NCBI RefSeq assembly: GCF_016808095.1
Contig: NC_068972.1
Span: forward strand, 3,981,001 to 4,045,000
DNA: 64,000 bases
Direction of reading: 5' to 3'
Origin: Vigna angularis
Lineage: Eukaryota > Streptophyta > Magnoliopsida > Fabales > Fabaceae
Below are positions 36,231 to 49,421 of this stretch, piece after piece. How positions within the stretch are numbered: position 1 is the stretch's first letter; each line of letters opens with the position of its first letter. The position numbers and the translations under genes are program-made. A model generated the notes under the pieces. The model searched no databases and was not told the origin of the DNA. It saw only the letters and a program-made list of their open reading frames with translations.

Positions 36231-37542
36231 GGTTTTTAACACAGTGAAACTTTATTATGTGTTTCTCCTTTTATCTTCAAAATTACAAATATAACTTTCA
36301 ACCTTTATTTTATTTTTTTACTTATCTTCTTTCATCACTATCTGCACTTATTTTATTCTTTAACCTGCTTTCGAAAGTGGTTAAGAGTATAACCGTTTTC
36401 GAAAGCCAATTAAAGTTGTTTTTTTCTTAACACGAACTCTTAATTGGGTTTCGAAAGCTAGTTAGAGAAGAAACGTATTTTAAAACACTTTTATTTCTTG
36501 AAAAAAACATATTAAATTTTTAAAAATAAAGAAAATAACAAATAATAAATTTTGAAAAACAAAAATTAAAAAAAAACAAAAAGTAAAAAAAAACAACAAA
36601 ATTTCAAAAAAAAAATAACAACAAACAATTACAATATTTAAAAATCAACTTAAATTAAATTAAACAATTATAAACAAATAAAAAAAATCAATATAATTTC
36701 AAACAACAAAAAAGTTATTTTAATAACAATTATTAAATATTACAAGTTTATTAAAATAAACCAAACATAAAATCAACAATTAAACTTAAATAAAAAAACA
36801 TGAAATTTAAAATAAATAAAAAAATTTAAATTGTTATTTTTAAACAATTTAAAATCTAAAAAAATCATCTTAAATTGTTTAAAAATAACAATTTAAAGTA
36901 ACTAACTATTCTTTTTATTGTTATTTTAAATTTTATGTTTTCTGTTATTTAATTTTAATTGTTAATTTTATGATTTGTTTGTTTTAATAAATTTATGATA
37001 TTTAATAATTGTTATAAAAATATTTTTTTTTAGTTTGAAATTATATTGATTTTTTATTTGTCAATTGTTTAATTTAATTTTAGTTTATTTTTTTAAATAT
37101 TTTAATTGTATTTGGTTGTTATGTTTTATTTGAAATTTTGTCAATTGTTTTTTTTTAAATTATTTGTTATTTTAATATTTTTTTATTTTAAATTTAATAA
37201 GTTTTTTTTCTAAAAGAAATAAAAAATACGTTTATTTCTTAAACATATTTTGAAATTAGTGTCTTTCGTACTTTAAAATATTTGTCTTTTTGAAAGTTAG
37301 TTAAAAGTCCGAATTTAAAAAATCTGGTTAAAAAAATGTATTTCAAATCTAAGAGATTTCTGTTGAATTCTTAACAATTTTTTTAAAACCAGTTAAGAAT
37401 TAAAAGACTACAGTAAGTAAGTGAAAAGAAATAACAGATAAGTAAAAAAAAATGTTAAAAAATTAAAAGTTATATTTGTAATTTAAAAAGTACATAGAGA
37501 AGGAAAGGAAGTAGAGAGAAAAAAAGTCAACTTTATCTAACC
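36231..37542. mobile_element. Foldback element, imperfect palindrome of about 1.3 kb
   Basis: Two arms of about 620 bp are imperfect inverse copies, meeting near 36,860 where 'aaattgttatttttaaacaa' and 'ttgtttaaaaataacaattt' face each other across about 25 bp. Outer matches include 'aaattacaaatataactttc' (about 36,280) against its inverse near 37,480. Base composition is extremely AT-rich. No coding sequence. The outer limits are approximate and no target duplication was resolved. It could be a foldback transposon or an unusually long MITE. Confidence 0.75.
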
Positions 37543-39379
37543 TTAATATCTTCAACCTAGTGTCACCGGTTCAAATCACTATGCTACCTCGTTGCACCCC
37601 GTGCTACTTTACACGTTACACCTTTTATGAAAGTTCCCTTGCATTGAATTTATGAATATGTACCACTTCTCTTATTGCAAAAATCTCACATATAAGATAT
37701 TCTTCAAGGAAATTGTTTTCTAATTATATTTCAAAGGTCAATCATACCCAAAAGTAACACCATAAATAAAATTTATAAAATAGGTAAAATAATTAGGATA
37801 ACTAAATAAGAATAACTAGCATAATATAAAATGTTACAAAAATACTAAAAAATATGAAAAATATTAAAAATATTTACATTCATTTTGTATATTCTATAAC
37901 ACCCAGAAAAAAAGGAGGTTATCATATGTTGAGACTGCCTTGACAACCATCAAAGAGTATGCGTTGAAGTTTTATAACAGCTGAGTTAATTATATGAGTA
38001 AAAAAATGAGATACATTTTATAAATCAGAAAACTTCAATTCATTATATTAAATTGAAATAACAAACAGATAAAAAAACATTAATTAGATTTGATGACACT
38101 TTTTTCTAAACAATTGTTGTCGATTTAAATGAGTACTTATTATTAATATATTTTCTTAAAAAAAATACTAATTTAGGTTGGAAGTCCTCTATTGATTAGA
38201 GACGAGACCAATTCGTAGTTTATAAATAGGTACAAACTTCATTTTACAAGTTGATTTTTGAAGTTGAGTTAGGATTAAAGTTAGGCTTACACGAGTTGAA
38301 CGTTAACTTTAACATCATTTTAGAGTGAAATTTATTTAGATTTAAATTAAAAATTATAATTTTTTTATTTTAAAAAGAACTTATAATTAAGCGAGTCTGA
38401 GACAACCCGTTTAATCCACCAACCCGTGATGAGTCGAGTCAGGTTCAAATTTTTTTAGCTTACTAATAAATGAGCTAGATAGGGGGGTTAACTTACTAAG
38501 CGATCAACCTGTGGTGGGTTAGACCGGGTAGAGCTGAGTTACGAACTCTAACATACACAAATAAAAGTACTTACTACAACCTCTTTTAAAGGAAAACTTT
38601 ACTTAATTCAGATAAAAAAATATAAACTATTTTTTTGAACTACATTATAGACTTATAAATATATTATTATGCATAACATCTCACCATTAATAAACATCAA
38701 TACGAAAATTGTTGAATCAGTGTTGTTTTAATTTGCATTGGTGAACCATTGACATGATATTCCTTGTTTGGTGTTCCAACATTTGACCCCCGAAACCATA
38801 GTGTAGCACAAATTAGCTACTCATTCCATAAACAAAGCGAAACAAACACATACAATTGCACAAATAATGCAAAGTCAAATTGAAAAAAAGAAGTTAGTAG
38901 TAATAGTAAGCTAAGCTAACAATACCAACCACAACAACAAACATAAACATATTGTTATATTTAATTTGAAATTATCTTGAAAAAAGTTGTCATGAAAACG
39001 TAATAAACATTAATTGAAATTTGAAGATATGTGTATGTATATATATAAAACTATTATATCTGGTGGCAATCTGGTACTGTTAATAATTCTTACGCTGCTC
39101 GTGTTATGATGTTACAATTCTGTCCCATAAGTACAGTGAAGAAAATGACAGCGGTGTGTCAGAGTGGTTGAAAAGTGCGCCAGGTGAATTTGGAAAAGCG
39201 TTTCAGGCAGAGGCTAGAGTCACAACGCCTTTGCCAACTCTCACTCATCATTTTCATTCTGGACCATTTCTTAACAAACACAGCAACACCTGTTCTGTTT
39301 TCCGAGCATTATAAGAAACACCACCAAAAAAATTAAGTTACTGATCAAATAAAACAAACATTAGAGATAGAGAGAAACA
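37543..39379. other. Intergenic DNA with repeat debris upstream of the first NAT gene
   Basis: 38,170-38,560 has sequence reminiscent of legume LTR material ('ttcattttacaagttgattt' and 'caacccgtgatgagtcgagt') without defined ends. The 300 bp before 39,380 are the likely promoter and leader of the NAT gene, with a TATA-rich stretch at 39,038-39,058. No gene seen. Confidence 0.45.
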
Positions 39380-42300
39380 ATGGCAGCTGGTGGAGGAGGA
39401 GGAAAGGCTGATGAATTCCTACCTCATCCTGTGAAGGACCAACTTCCGGGTGTTGATTACTGTGTTACCAGTTCTCCCTCATGGCGTAGATGCCACTCTT
39501 TGGCCTTTTTTGTATCTAAACTCAACTTTTGACACTTTTTTTTTGCTGAGACTGTTCTTTTTTTGTCTTTGATTTGGTTGCAGCTGAAGGGGTCATTCTT
39601 GGGTTTCAGCATTATCTGGTTGTGCTTGGGACCGTTGTCATTGTTTCCACCATCCTTGTCCCTTTGATCGGTGGTGGCAATGTAGTGCAAATTTGTAATT
39701 TCTTGTTCTTTAGTCATGTCATTCGATTTGAGTCTAATTTATTCCTTAAAATAAAACTATAGGTAGAAAAGGCCGAAACAATACAGACTCTACTCTTTAT
39801 TGCTGCCATTAACACACTGCTGCAGACGTTGTTTGGCACACGACTTCCGGTGGTTGTGGGACCATCCTATTCTTTTCTAATTCCTGCAGTTTCCATTGCT
39901 TTTTCCACCAGAATGAGTGTATATGCTGATCCACATCAGGTTAGCTCGTATTGTTGATATTGTTGAGGTGTAGACTGTTTGGTGAAAATAATTAGTAGAT
40001 GGTATAGATATGCTGTTTCTCTCTTGAAAATTAACTACTGAGTATTTTTGAAGTGTTTGTGCCTGTTACTAACTGCAATTGATTCCTCACGCGACTTTTT
40101 TTCCAGAGATTTAAACAATCTATGAGAGCCATACAAGGAGCACTTATTGTTGGATCGTTTTTTCAAATCATCGTTGGCTTTTTCGGCTTTTGGAGGATAT
40201 TTGCCAGGTTGATTACAAACCAGTGAATCTCTTGATCACTATTTTGCAATCTGCTATTTGTAGAAGTCAGCTATATTAGTTGATGCTGCAGGTTTCTCAG
40301 CCCGCTTAGTGTGGCCCCTCTTGTCACTTTGACTGGACTAGGACTCTTTATGTTAGGATTTCCCAAAGTACACTCTTTGCTCTTTTCCTATGGATAGTGG
40401 CAGTCTGTTTCATGTGATTGTTAGTTGTTTAACAAACAATGATTCTTGTAGTTGGCAGATTGTGTTGAAATTGGTCTCCCTGCGTTACTTATCATTATCG
40501 TCTTGTCCCAGGTATGTTACTTTCTTTAGCATTCTCTCATCCATTTTAATTTAATTCTATTTGTACAGCAACAAGATAGTCAGTAGAAAGACAAAGCTCA
40601 ATTTTTAATATATTATCCAAATCCCTTCCTATTAAATTTTTATGGGTCTGCCACAAAATATATATATGCATATGCTCGATATTGATATGTGCATAATTTC
40701 ACTTGTTTTGACTCTAATAAAATTTAAGCACGAATACTACAATAGTGGTACTGTAAGAAGTGAGTTGTATCTGTGTACATTATATATCAAGACAAATCAA
40801 CACTTTGAATTGATATTTCTACTTATGTTAAATCAATGACCTTGCAGTACATTCCGCAAAGGATGAAATCAAGAGGAGCTGATAGATTTGCAGTTATGGT
40901 CTCAATTGGAATTGCTTGGGCATTTGCTGAAATTTTGACTGCAGCTGGTGCCTACAATAAAAGATCGCCTAGAACCCAATTAAGTTGCCGTACTGATCGA
41001 TCTGGGTTAATTAGTGCTGCTCCTTGGTTAGTCCTTATAAGTTGCTTGTATTATAAGAGCCATGCTTTCAGAACTATCTATTATATTCTATAATAGATGA
41101 TGATATGCAAGGCTTTAAACCATCAAAGTAGTGTTTGCAACTATGTGCAAGGACATGAATGTGTTTAGAACACCTCTTCATAAAATACCCAAATTCATAC
41201 TTGATCATTTGGTAATTGTAAATTCGTTCATATGGATGATGATTTAATGACACGCCCTTCAATTAAATTTCTCTTCATTTATGTAGGATAAGAGTTCCAT
41301 ATCCATTTCAATGGGGACGCCCTTCTTTCAATGCTGGTGATGCTTTTGCTGTGATTGCTGCTTCTCTTGTTGCAATTGTAGAGGTTTGCTTTTGTTTCTT
41401 TTAATGTGTCCACAATCTTTTGCAGATGATTGTTATAATTTTTAATAAATGCGTTCCAAGATCAGTATGACTTTGTTGACTCTATTCATTGGATTACAAA
41501 ATTTCTGTGAACTTCCCTTGGGTCCTTTTCATGATATCTTCTTGAATTGACAATTTCTAATTAAAAGGTAGATGTTTGATTTTATTTTCATTTGGATGTC
41601 CTTTTCTGTAATTTTCCCTTTTCATTCTCTGCGGACAGTCAACAGGGACATTCATCGCAGCATCAAGATTTGGCAGTGCAACCCCTGTTCCACCTTCTGT
41701 GCTTAGTCGTGGTGTTGGCTGGCTGGTGCTATGTGATTCTTTGACATTACATTTGTTCTTGCAATTACTTTCAAAATTTAGACTCATATGTTAATGTTTG
41801 TCGATTTCAGGGCATTGGCACTCTTTTGGATGGCCTTTTTGGCACAGGAACTGGATCCACTGCATCGGTGTATGTTTTATTGCCTTAAAATATAATCTGA
41901 CTAGCTGTATTCTTAAACCATGGATCTAAGTTGTTCTGCCTCTATGCGTAACAGAAGATGAGTTGCTAATATTCAATCAATCAATCAATGTTAATTCCAT
42001 TGTTGGAGGTTTATCAAGAAGCCACCGATTTAGACTACCTAGAGGTTTTGATGGGTTTTGGCTTGACATGTGGCTAGCTAGTAACATTTCTGTCTGAAAA
42101 TGATGTTTCCTGATTGCTTTCATACAAAAATGTATGAACCTTGATGACTTTCTTTTGCTTTTGTACTAAAGGCATTGTCTAATTGTCTTTTCTTGACATG
42201 AAGTGAAAATGCAGGACTCCTGGGTTTAACACGAGTAGGAAGCCGCAGAGTCATTCAAATATCAGCTGGATTCATGTTTTTCTTCTCTATATTAGGTGTT

Positions 42301-43395
42301 GAAACAATTTCTTCAATTTCGTAAACACTTGATTTGGTGTAAGGCTCTATTTTCCGTATCCACAAAAGGTGGAATAAAATGAATTCGATATCATAACATT
42401 ATGATAGGTATTTGACGGAATGCGATAGTATATATTTCATACATTCAACTCCAATCTACCTCATGTAAACAGTCCTACCAACCACTATGAAATAATCAAA
42501 CTGATCTAGCTTTACATGTGTTAGTTTGTTCTACTGATTTTTTACTTAAGCGTTCGGGTTTGTGCTTCTGTGCCAGGAAAATTTGGAGCAGTTCTTGCTT
42601 CAATACCTCTGTCAATTATAGCAGCTATTTACTGTGTTCTCTTTGCCTACGTAGGTAAGTGTGTGATTTACTGATTTATGTCTTGCTTGGGCCGATGCAT
42701 TGAAAATAATGCAACATGAATTGGGGAAAATAGCTCTACCATCTTTATGTGTATATGCTTTTATGTCAGAACAAACAAGTTAATGGCCTAAACAACAAAA
42801 ATAAACTAGTGATTGCCATGAAACTTGTCAATTCTCATGTGAAATGTATTTCCAATTGGTAACTTGTTGCTTTATATCCGAATTATTTCTGATTTAGTTG
42901 AATCACTTTATGATGAGCAGCCTCAGCTGGGCTTGGTTTTCTTCAATTTTGCAACCTAAACAGCTATAGGTCATTGTTCATCCTTGGACTCTCTCTCTTC
43001 CTAGGCTTATCTGTTCAACAGTATTTCAACGAATATCTGTTGATATCTGGACATGGCCCTGTTCATACTGGCTCCACTGCGGTTTGCATACTTAACTTAA
43101 AAGAAGTTTCCTTCATTCTTCTTATTTTACTATTACCATTGTTTATTCTTACGGTTCAAATTAACTCCTTTTGCAGTTCAACGATATAGTGCAAGTGATT
43201 TTCTCATCCCCAGCAACTGTAGCAATCATTGTTGCGTACTTCTTGGATTTAACTCTGAATCGCGGAGATAGCTTAACTCGCAGAGACAGTGGGAGACACT
43301 GGTGGGAAAAATTCAGGAATTTCAATCACGACACTCGAAGCGAAGAATTCTATTCACTTCCTTTCAACCTCAACAGATACTTTCCATCATTTTGA
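39380..43395 (+). CDS. NAT: Nucleobase-ascorbate transporter (NAT family), first of two
   Basis: Fourteen exons with GT-AG introns: 39,380-39,485; 39,584-39,681; 39,763-39,939; 40,107-40,207; 40,292-40,367; 40,452-40,511; 40,848-41,026; 41,287-41,383; 41,639-41,725; 41,811-41,869; 42,204-42,295; 42,577-42,654; 42,921-43,081; 43,177-43,395. Joined they give 529 residues in one frame, the usual NAT length. The family landmarks are all present: N-terminal HPVKDQLPG, the QH motif in the first membrane helix (GFQHYLV, Q44-H45), the TM8 glutamate E298, the NAT signature ENAGLLGLTR (348-357), and the C-terminal RSEEFYSLPFNLNRYFPS. NAT proteins are polytopic plasma-membrane carriers that move purines, uracil or, in mammals, ascorbate with protons or sodium; plant substrates are mostly xanthine, uric acid and related bases. 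Substrate here is not deducible. Its tandem paralogue begins 7 kb further on. No defect seen. Confidence 0.96.
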
Positions 43396-44933
43396 GTGCA
43401 CTTCCATTTTAAAATGATCAAGAGAAAATCTATCTTTCTTTTAGAATTTCTTGTCTCTAAGTGTGTAATATATATACAAAATATATATGTATGTATATGT
43501 TGCTATTTATATTAATACTTGCTTATTTAGAACTATTTCAATTGGGCTGTAGTAGTCCACTCTGCATGGCTAAAAGTAGTTGGGCCCAAACCGCGGCCAT
43601 TGTCATGAGGGAATCACGCTCTGGTGAGTTTTTTCTTCCTGCATCTCCTACTTTTATTTTCACACCTACATGTTATCTAAAGTTCCAATTTTACTCAACT
43701 AGAACGATTTGAAATCCAGAATAGTGAGAATGTCATTCTGGAATACATTTTCTTCTAAATACCTTATCTATAATTATATAAATGACATTTATTTTATATG
43801 ATTTTAAAGTGTTTATTCTGAAATATATTTTATCATTATTTTCAAATTATATAATTATATTTTAAAACTGCAATGCATAATCTGAAATATATTTAGTGCT
43901 CACACTTATTTCCACAATGTTGATTCTAGAATTGTTTTTATTATTATTCTATCCTTATATATACTAGATATTTTTGTCAATCATACTGTTACCTTTTTAT
44001 TGTATGAAATGTCAATAATATTAATTATGTAGTAATATTTAATATTGAGCAAATATTGTACTCAATGAAATAAAACTAGTATGGAAAAGACTATAGTAGT
44101 TTATACCAGTTTTTTTTAAAGCCAATTATGTAAAGAAAGTTATTTTTTGTTTTGAGGTTCTTTAATGATGGCATGACAAGTTTAAACAACGGAGCACTAG
44201 AAATTAAACAGGAATTAAGGAGGGATAAAAAAACTATATTTTAAGAATTAAAACAATTTTTGTATGAAAATTAAAAACATGTAAGTAACCAACTGTTCAT
44301 TAATTTGAATCCAGTATATTGGGATGGGAAAATAAAATTCCTATGCAAGATTAAATATATCATGGTCAGAAACTTGAGGAAGAGAATGTCTCCACCTAAA
44401 TTTTTGGACTTTTACCCCACAAATTTTAGAAGAGTATGTATTTTTCTTAAAAACATCCTTAAAAGAATATAAATAAATACTATTAGTTTCTTTATAGATT
44501 ATAAGTAACTCGTGCATAATTTAATTTTTTTTCTCACATAATTTATCTGACTTCTTATTTTGAAGTGATACACGCTGATATTATATTCTAATAAAATTTA
44601 TTTATCCCTTGTAATATTTAAGCTTTTGTTCAAGATATAATTGTGTTATGTAACAATATGGATAAAGACTGATAATTTTAAATTTTAGCGGGACGAAAAA
44701 GAAAGAGAAATTTAAATAAATCAAAATCCGAATTTATGTTAAGAAACCAGAAACAAATTGAATATTTTTTGAACTGCATAAACTATTTATTTAAGTTTCC
44801 TAATGAAACAATTTTGTACTTTACTCTTAATAAGTTGGTTAGTTTATTCCTTCGGTCTTGTAACATTGATGGTCTGAGATGAAATTTAAATAGTTTGATT
44901 TTTTTTCCAAATGTGATAACATGTATAAATAAT
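43396..44933. other. Intergenic DNA downstream of the first NAT gene
   Basis: Apart from the conserved block at 43,566-43,623, the region is AT-rich with no recognisable gene. Confidence 0.55.
43566..43623 (+). other. Candidate first coding exon of a small unknown gene
   Basis: An ATG opens 19 codons, MAKSSWAQTAAIVMRESRS plus one base, followed directly by a strong donor (G|GTGAGT). A block encoding MAKTEWVHMAALVLR then a stop lies at the same relative place after the second NAT gene (55,237). Conservation of the peptide between the copies suggests former coding use. I found no second exon downstream and do not recognise the protein. It could also be a conserved non-coding fragment. Confidence 0.35.
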
Positions 44934-45955
44934 ATCATTAAAGTCTTAATATCATTGTTAGTTCCTATTTTCCTCAACTTAGGTTGAATGTGGAACTTAT
45001 TTTTTTTGAATGTTCAATGTACTTCCTTATATGGTAATTTATGTTTAATTTGTTCTGATGATGTTTAAATAGTTAACGACACAGTATATATGTCAGCCAT
45101 CAGGAATGAGTTGTCACATAATAATGCTCACAATGGTTGACTCACATCTTAGTCTCGTCACATCATCAACTTCTCCAAATCAAAAGCCTTAACTTTTGTA
45201 GGTTTTTGTGATTTAATGGAAAGCGATTTGAAAGTTTCGTTCCTTGCAAATGGTTTTGCGTCATCAATAAAGGTTGAACAAATTCAGTGTTGCGATTTGG
45301 GATCTTACAAGTTTTCACGGAAGATGCGCGATTTTGCGAATTGGGGGTTCATCGTGAATTGGAATTTTGCGATTTGGATTATGTGATTTGTGGGTTTTCT
45401 GCAGGTTCAATGGTTTTATGATTTTTGAGGTTTCACTTTGCAGGTTCTCGTGAAGTTGGGGAGAAGATCAAGATGGTGATATGTTGATGGTGGTTCTCAC
45501 GATGTATAGCTATTTGGGCTCGCCGTTTGGGTATGATTCTTTGTAGTGAAAGATTTCTTTTGCATATTGGGTTTCTTGGTTGATTCGTGATAGCTTGTGC
45601 GGTTGCTAATGGTGAAGCTTATGGTGGTCCGACGATGTGGAGAAAATGATGGTCTGAGTGTGGTGCATGGCAGTGCGTTAAGGGAAGGAAAATTAGGATT
45701 TATAATTTAGGAAAAACGGTAATGATGTGGCGAGATGTGTGACAGGTGATTCCATTTTTTTAGGTGGAATCTCTGTGTTAACAATTTAAAGGAGTGAAAA
45801 TGATCAAATTTAACACAATTTAAAGGAGTGAAAATGATCAAATTAAACATAAATTACGAAATTAGAAACTACGTTGAACCTTCGAAAAAAATTAATCATA
45901 CATCGAACAAAGTTGACGAAAATAGGACCAACTATAATATTAAATCATCATTAAA
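44934..45955. mobile_element. Mutator-like non-autonomous element, 1,004 bp, 9-bp target duplication
   Basis: The element is 44,943-45,946, flanked by the perfect 9-bp direct repeat ATCATTAAA (44,934-44,942 and 45,947-45,955). The left end GTCTTAATATCATTGTTAGT and inverted right end GATTTAATATTATAGTTGGT start terminal inverted repeats of about 110-120 bp that also share CCTATTTTC and 'taatttatgtttaatttg'. A 9-bp duplication with long terminal repeats is the Mutator hallmark. The interior is richer in GC, with 'gcgattttgcgaattggggg'-type repeats, and encodes no transposase. A 33-bp direct repeat (about 45,780-45,845) lies at its right arm. Confidence 0.85.
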
Positions 45956-47350
45956 TTATGTAATATCAATTCAAATGATAAATAAATAACTTTATATAGC
46001 TTTAAAAATAAAAATAAAAACATTATATATTACAATAACATATACCAAAACTACAATAAATTAATAGGTTAAGAACCTATTTCCTTCTATTATCGTTTAA
46101 AGTTTTCATTTAAGTTCACTTTTAAAAACATAACAAGTTAGTAATTTTTTTTATCTTGTTAGATTGAGGAAAACTCTTTCCTAACGGCAGTTCCTTCCCA
46201 TATATTTATAGTTTTTTTATTTTAATTTTTTAATTATATAATTTGAAAGTCTTAACTTTTAAATTATTTAATTTAGTAATAAAAAATAATTACGTAATTG
46301 GAAAGTTATTTTTTTTAAAATTCCGTATTATATACCCGTAATTAATTATTTACTTTTTTTCATATTATCAAACTCTTTATTTAAATATTATATTTATAAC
46401 CATATATATAATTATAACAACTAAACATAATTATGTAAATAAATTATTTATTAAAAATAATTAATTACCTTTCTTAACAAAAAAAAACCTATAAGATAAA
46501 AAAAATTCCGTATTAAAAAAGTTTATAAAATCAAATATCCATAAAGCTCTATAAACTAGAATACACGTTTTTTTAACATGTTTTTTTAATGATTGTTTTG
46601 TTTTTAATAATATTTAAATTTATTTGATTAAATTAATATCCACTAGTCTTTTTAAATGAAATTATATTAGCATGGTTTTATAAAAATAATAATTTATTTA
46701 ATTATTTTATAGATGATTTTTTTTGAATTTGTTTTTTTAAATTGAAACGTATTTATTATATTTTAGATGTTAAAATTAAAAATAAGTTAAAATTTTATTT
46801 ATATATAATTATTTTAAATAGCTTACCCAATTAAAATCATAACAACTTTAAAAAAAATTAAAAGAAAATGTTATCTTTTACCGTTGTATCCAAATTAAAA
46901 ACATAACAAGTCAGTCCTTTTTTTTCTTGTTGGATTGACGAAAACTATTTCCCAATGGCAGTTTATTTCCATATATTTATAGTTTTTTTTTTACTTCTTT
47001 AATTATATAATTTGAAAGTCTTTAACTTTTAAATTATATAATTCAGAAATAGAAAATAATTATGTAATTGGAAAGTTATTTTTTTAAATTCCGTATTATA
47101 TAATTTAGAAACTGAAAATGACTTTCACATTATATAAAAAAAAGTATGGAAAGCAGAAAGAGAGTTATGAAGTTAAAAGAAATATGTTCTGACAGTTAAG
47201 CTGATAAAAAAACAAAAAAAATCTATAAAAAAAACTCGAGAAAATAAAATCATACAATGAAAATTAAAAAGCTCAAGCAACTTTTTCTTTTCTTTTCTCA
47301 ATTTCTACCTATATTAAAAAGTGCACGTAGCACAGTACACAATAAATAAA
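45956..47350. other. AT-rich DNA with a 200-bp direct repeat
   Basis: 46,126-46,335 and 46,900-47,105 are direct copies of one sequence, sharing 'catatatttatagttttttt', 'attatataatttgaaagtct' and 'gtaattggaaagttattttt', about 770 bp apart. They could be LTR or element ends, but no TG/CA limits or target duplications were seen. No gene. Confidence 0.55.
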
Positions 47351-47892
47351 GGGTTTGCTAATTTTTTTTAGTTGGTATTTTATAGTAAAGTGTATCGTAT
47401 TTTAGTATAAAAAAAACAAGAAATTTTCAAACTCTTAATCACTTCTCTCTCATCCCTTGTTCCTCTTAATCCTTTTTATTTCCATCTCTCTCACTTCAAC
47501 ATTCTTTCTGTCATCCTACAATAGTCCGAACTGATAAAAATCAGAAACATTCACCTAACCCTAATCTATCTTTCTTACTTATCCAATTTGTTTCTCTCTC
47601 ATCTCCATCCTCTCTCACATTCACACACATCAACCTGCGACACCGCAATTTGTTGTTCTTGCTCTGTTCGTTCATTTATTTTCCACCTTAATAACAAAAA
47701 TAATCTGATGTTAATTTTTGATTGGAGGACTGTGTTATATCTTTTCCCTTCTGATTGTTATCAAATTTGTAAAAAACTAAAGTCTACAATAATTTCAAAA
47801 CTAAAAAAGTCTCACAAAAAGACGTTAGCATCAACCCATAATAGTTGCAAAACATTTAGTTTCTTAATACCAATCATGATAAAATAATAATA

Positions 47893-48320
47893 AATGAAAG
47901 GAGTAGAAATTAAACTATGAGCCTGATGATAACAAATTTATTATGTTTAAATTCCAATTTGAAATTCAGTGCGTTTGTTTTTCTTAATTCGACTTTGGGG
48001 CAAATGATAAATCAAAGACAACATCATGTTTATAGTTTTGATAAAATCATACAAATGAAAGGAGTAGAAGTTAAACTATGAATGTGATGGTAACAAATTT
48101 ATTAAGTTTAAATTCCAATTTGAAATTTAGTGCGTTTTGTTTTTCTTAATTTCACCATGAGGTAAATGATAAATCAGAATGATAAATGTTTATATTTTTT
48201 ATAAAATCTTATTTAGTTTAAATTACAATTTAAAATTCAATGTGTTTTGTTTTTCTTAATTTCACTTCTGCAATAAATGATAACTCAGAATGACAATATC
48301 ATGTTTATATTGACCTAACA
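47893..48320. repeat. Tandem repeat, period about 160 bp, 2-3 copies
   Basis: 'atgaaaggagtagaa' and the following sequence recur from 47,893 to 48,054; a third, truncated copy starts near 48,200 ('agtttaaattacaatttaaa'). All share 'gtttgtttttcttaatt'-type text. It lies in the interior of the inverted-repeat element. Confidence 0.8.
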
Positions 48321-48387
48321 AGCTGAAAATGTGAATTGTTTAAAATAAACTTACATGATGTGATTTACTTTGAGCTAACAAATTCAT

Positions 48388-48467
48388 TATCACTAGTTTA
48401 CTAAATTCTGGTTGATTTTTAATTAATTATCACTAGTTTACTAAATTCTGGTTGATTTTTAATTAAT
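48388..48467. repeat. 40-bp tandem duplication
   Basis: 'cactagtttactaaattctg' followed by 'gttgatttttaattaatt' occurs twice in a row with no difference. Confidence 0.95.
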
Positions 48468-49421
48468 TGACATATCAATGCAGTTCTTATTGGAAACTAC
48501 TAAATATTCTGCAAGATTTGTTAGAATATTTTTATTCTTTTAACAAAAATGAAAACATGTTTATCAATATGAAACATTCGAAAGGGAACAAACAATGATC
48601 TCTTTTCTGAATAAGGGGACATAGCCAATAGTAACAATTTTCTCTGTTCATAACTCTCTTCAATAATTTGTTCCTGTTAAATCATTAGTATGATGTGCAG
48701 AAGCTTCATTTTTTTTTGTTGTGTTTTGACGTTGGTTATATCTAGGAAGGTTAAAAGTATATTCCGAAATATTGTTTTGGGCGAAAATATGTTTTTAAAA
48801 TTATTTTTAAGAGCTGACTTCAGACATTCATTTTCTGGACAATGACGTACCCTTCCGGAATCCTCTTTCCACATAACGGTTCTTCTCTTTTGGAAAATAT
48901 TTTTTAGACAATTTAATAGTCAAACTATCAAATCTCCCTAGAGATAAACTACTAATTCTAAAATTTGAAACGAAATTTAATAACAATCAGAAGGAAAAGT
49001 ATATAACATAACCCTCCAATCAAAAATCAACATCATCAATTATTTTGTTATTAAAGTGGAAAACCAATGAACAAACAGAGCAATAACAACAAATTGCAGT
49101 GTTGCGAGTTACTGTGTGGGTGAGAGAGATGATGGAGATAAGAGAGAAACAAATTGGATAAGTGAGGAGGAAGGTGGATTAGGGTTAGGTGATTGTTTCT
49201 GATTTTTTCAGTTGGAACTACTGTAGGGATGACAGAGAGAAGATTAGAGTGAGAGAGATGAAAGAGAAAGGGTTGAGACGAATGAGGGATAAGAGAGAGG
49301 TGAGTAAGAGTTTGCGGGTTTCTTTGTTTTTTTAGTTTTGAGAATGTAAATTATTCAAATACCCTTTACCTTAAAACTTAGAATTCATGATATAGGATGA
49401 TATTTTTGTTTACTAAAACCC

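Larger units (their letters stand above)
47351..49421. mobile_element. Element with inverted-repeat arms over 400 bp, 2.07 kb
   Basis: The left arm 47,351-47,775 is the imperfect inverse of the right arm 48,966-49,421. Clear matching blocks include 'tcacctaaccctaatctatc' (left) against the inverse of 'gtggattagggttaggtgat', and 'gttaatttttgattggagga' against the inverse of 'ccctccaatcaaaaatcaac'. Outer ends begin GGGTTT on both sides. Pyrimidine-rich text (left) and purine-rich text (right) mirror each other. No transposase was seen. A secure 8-10 bp target duplication was not found, so Mutator-type is likely but unproven. Confidence 0.75.
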
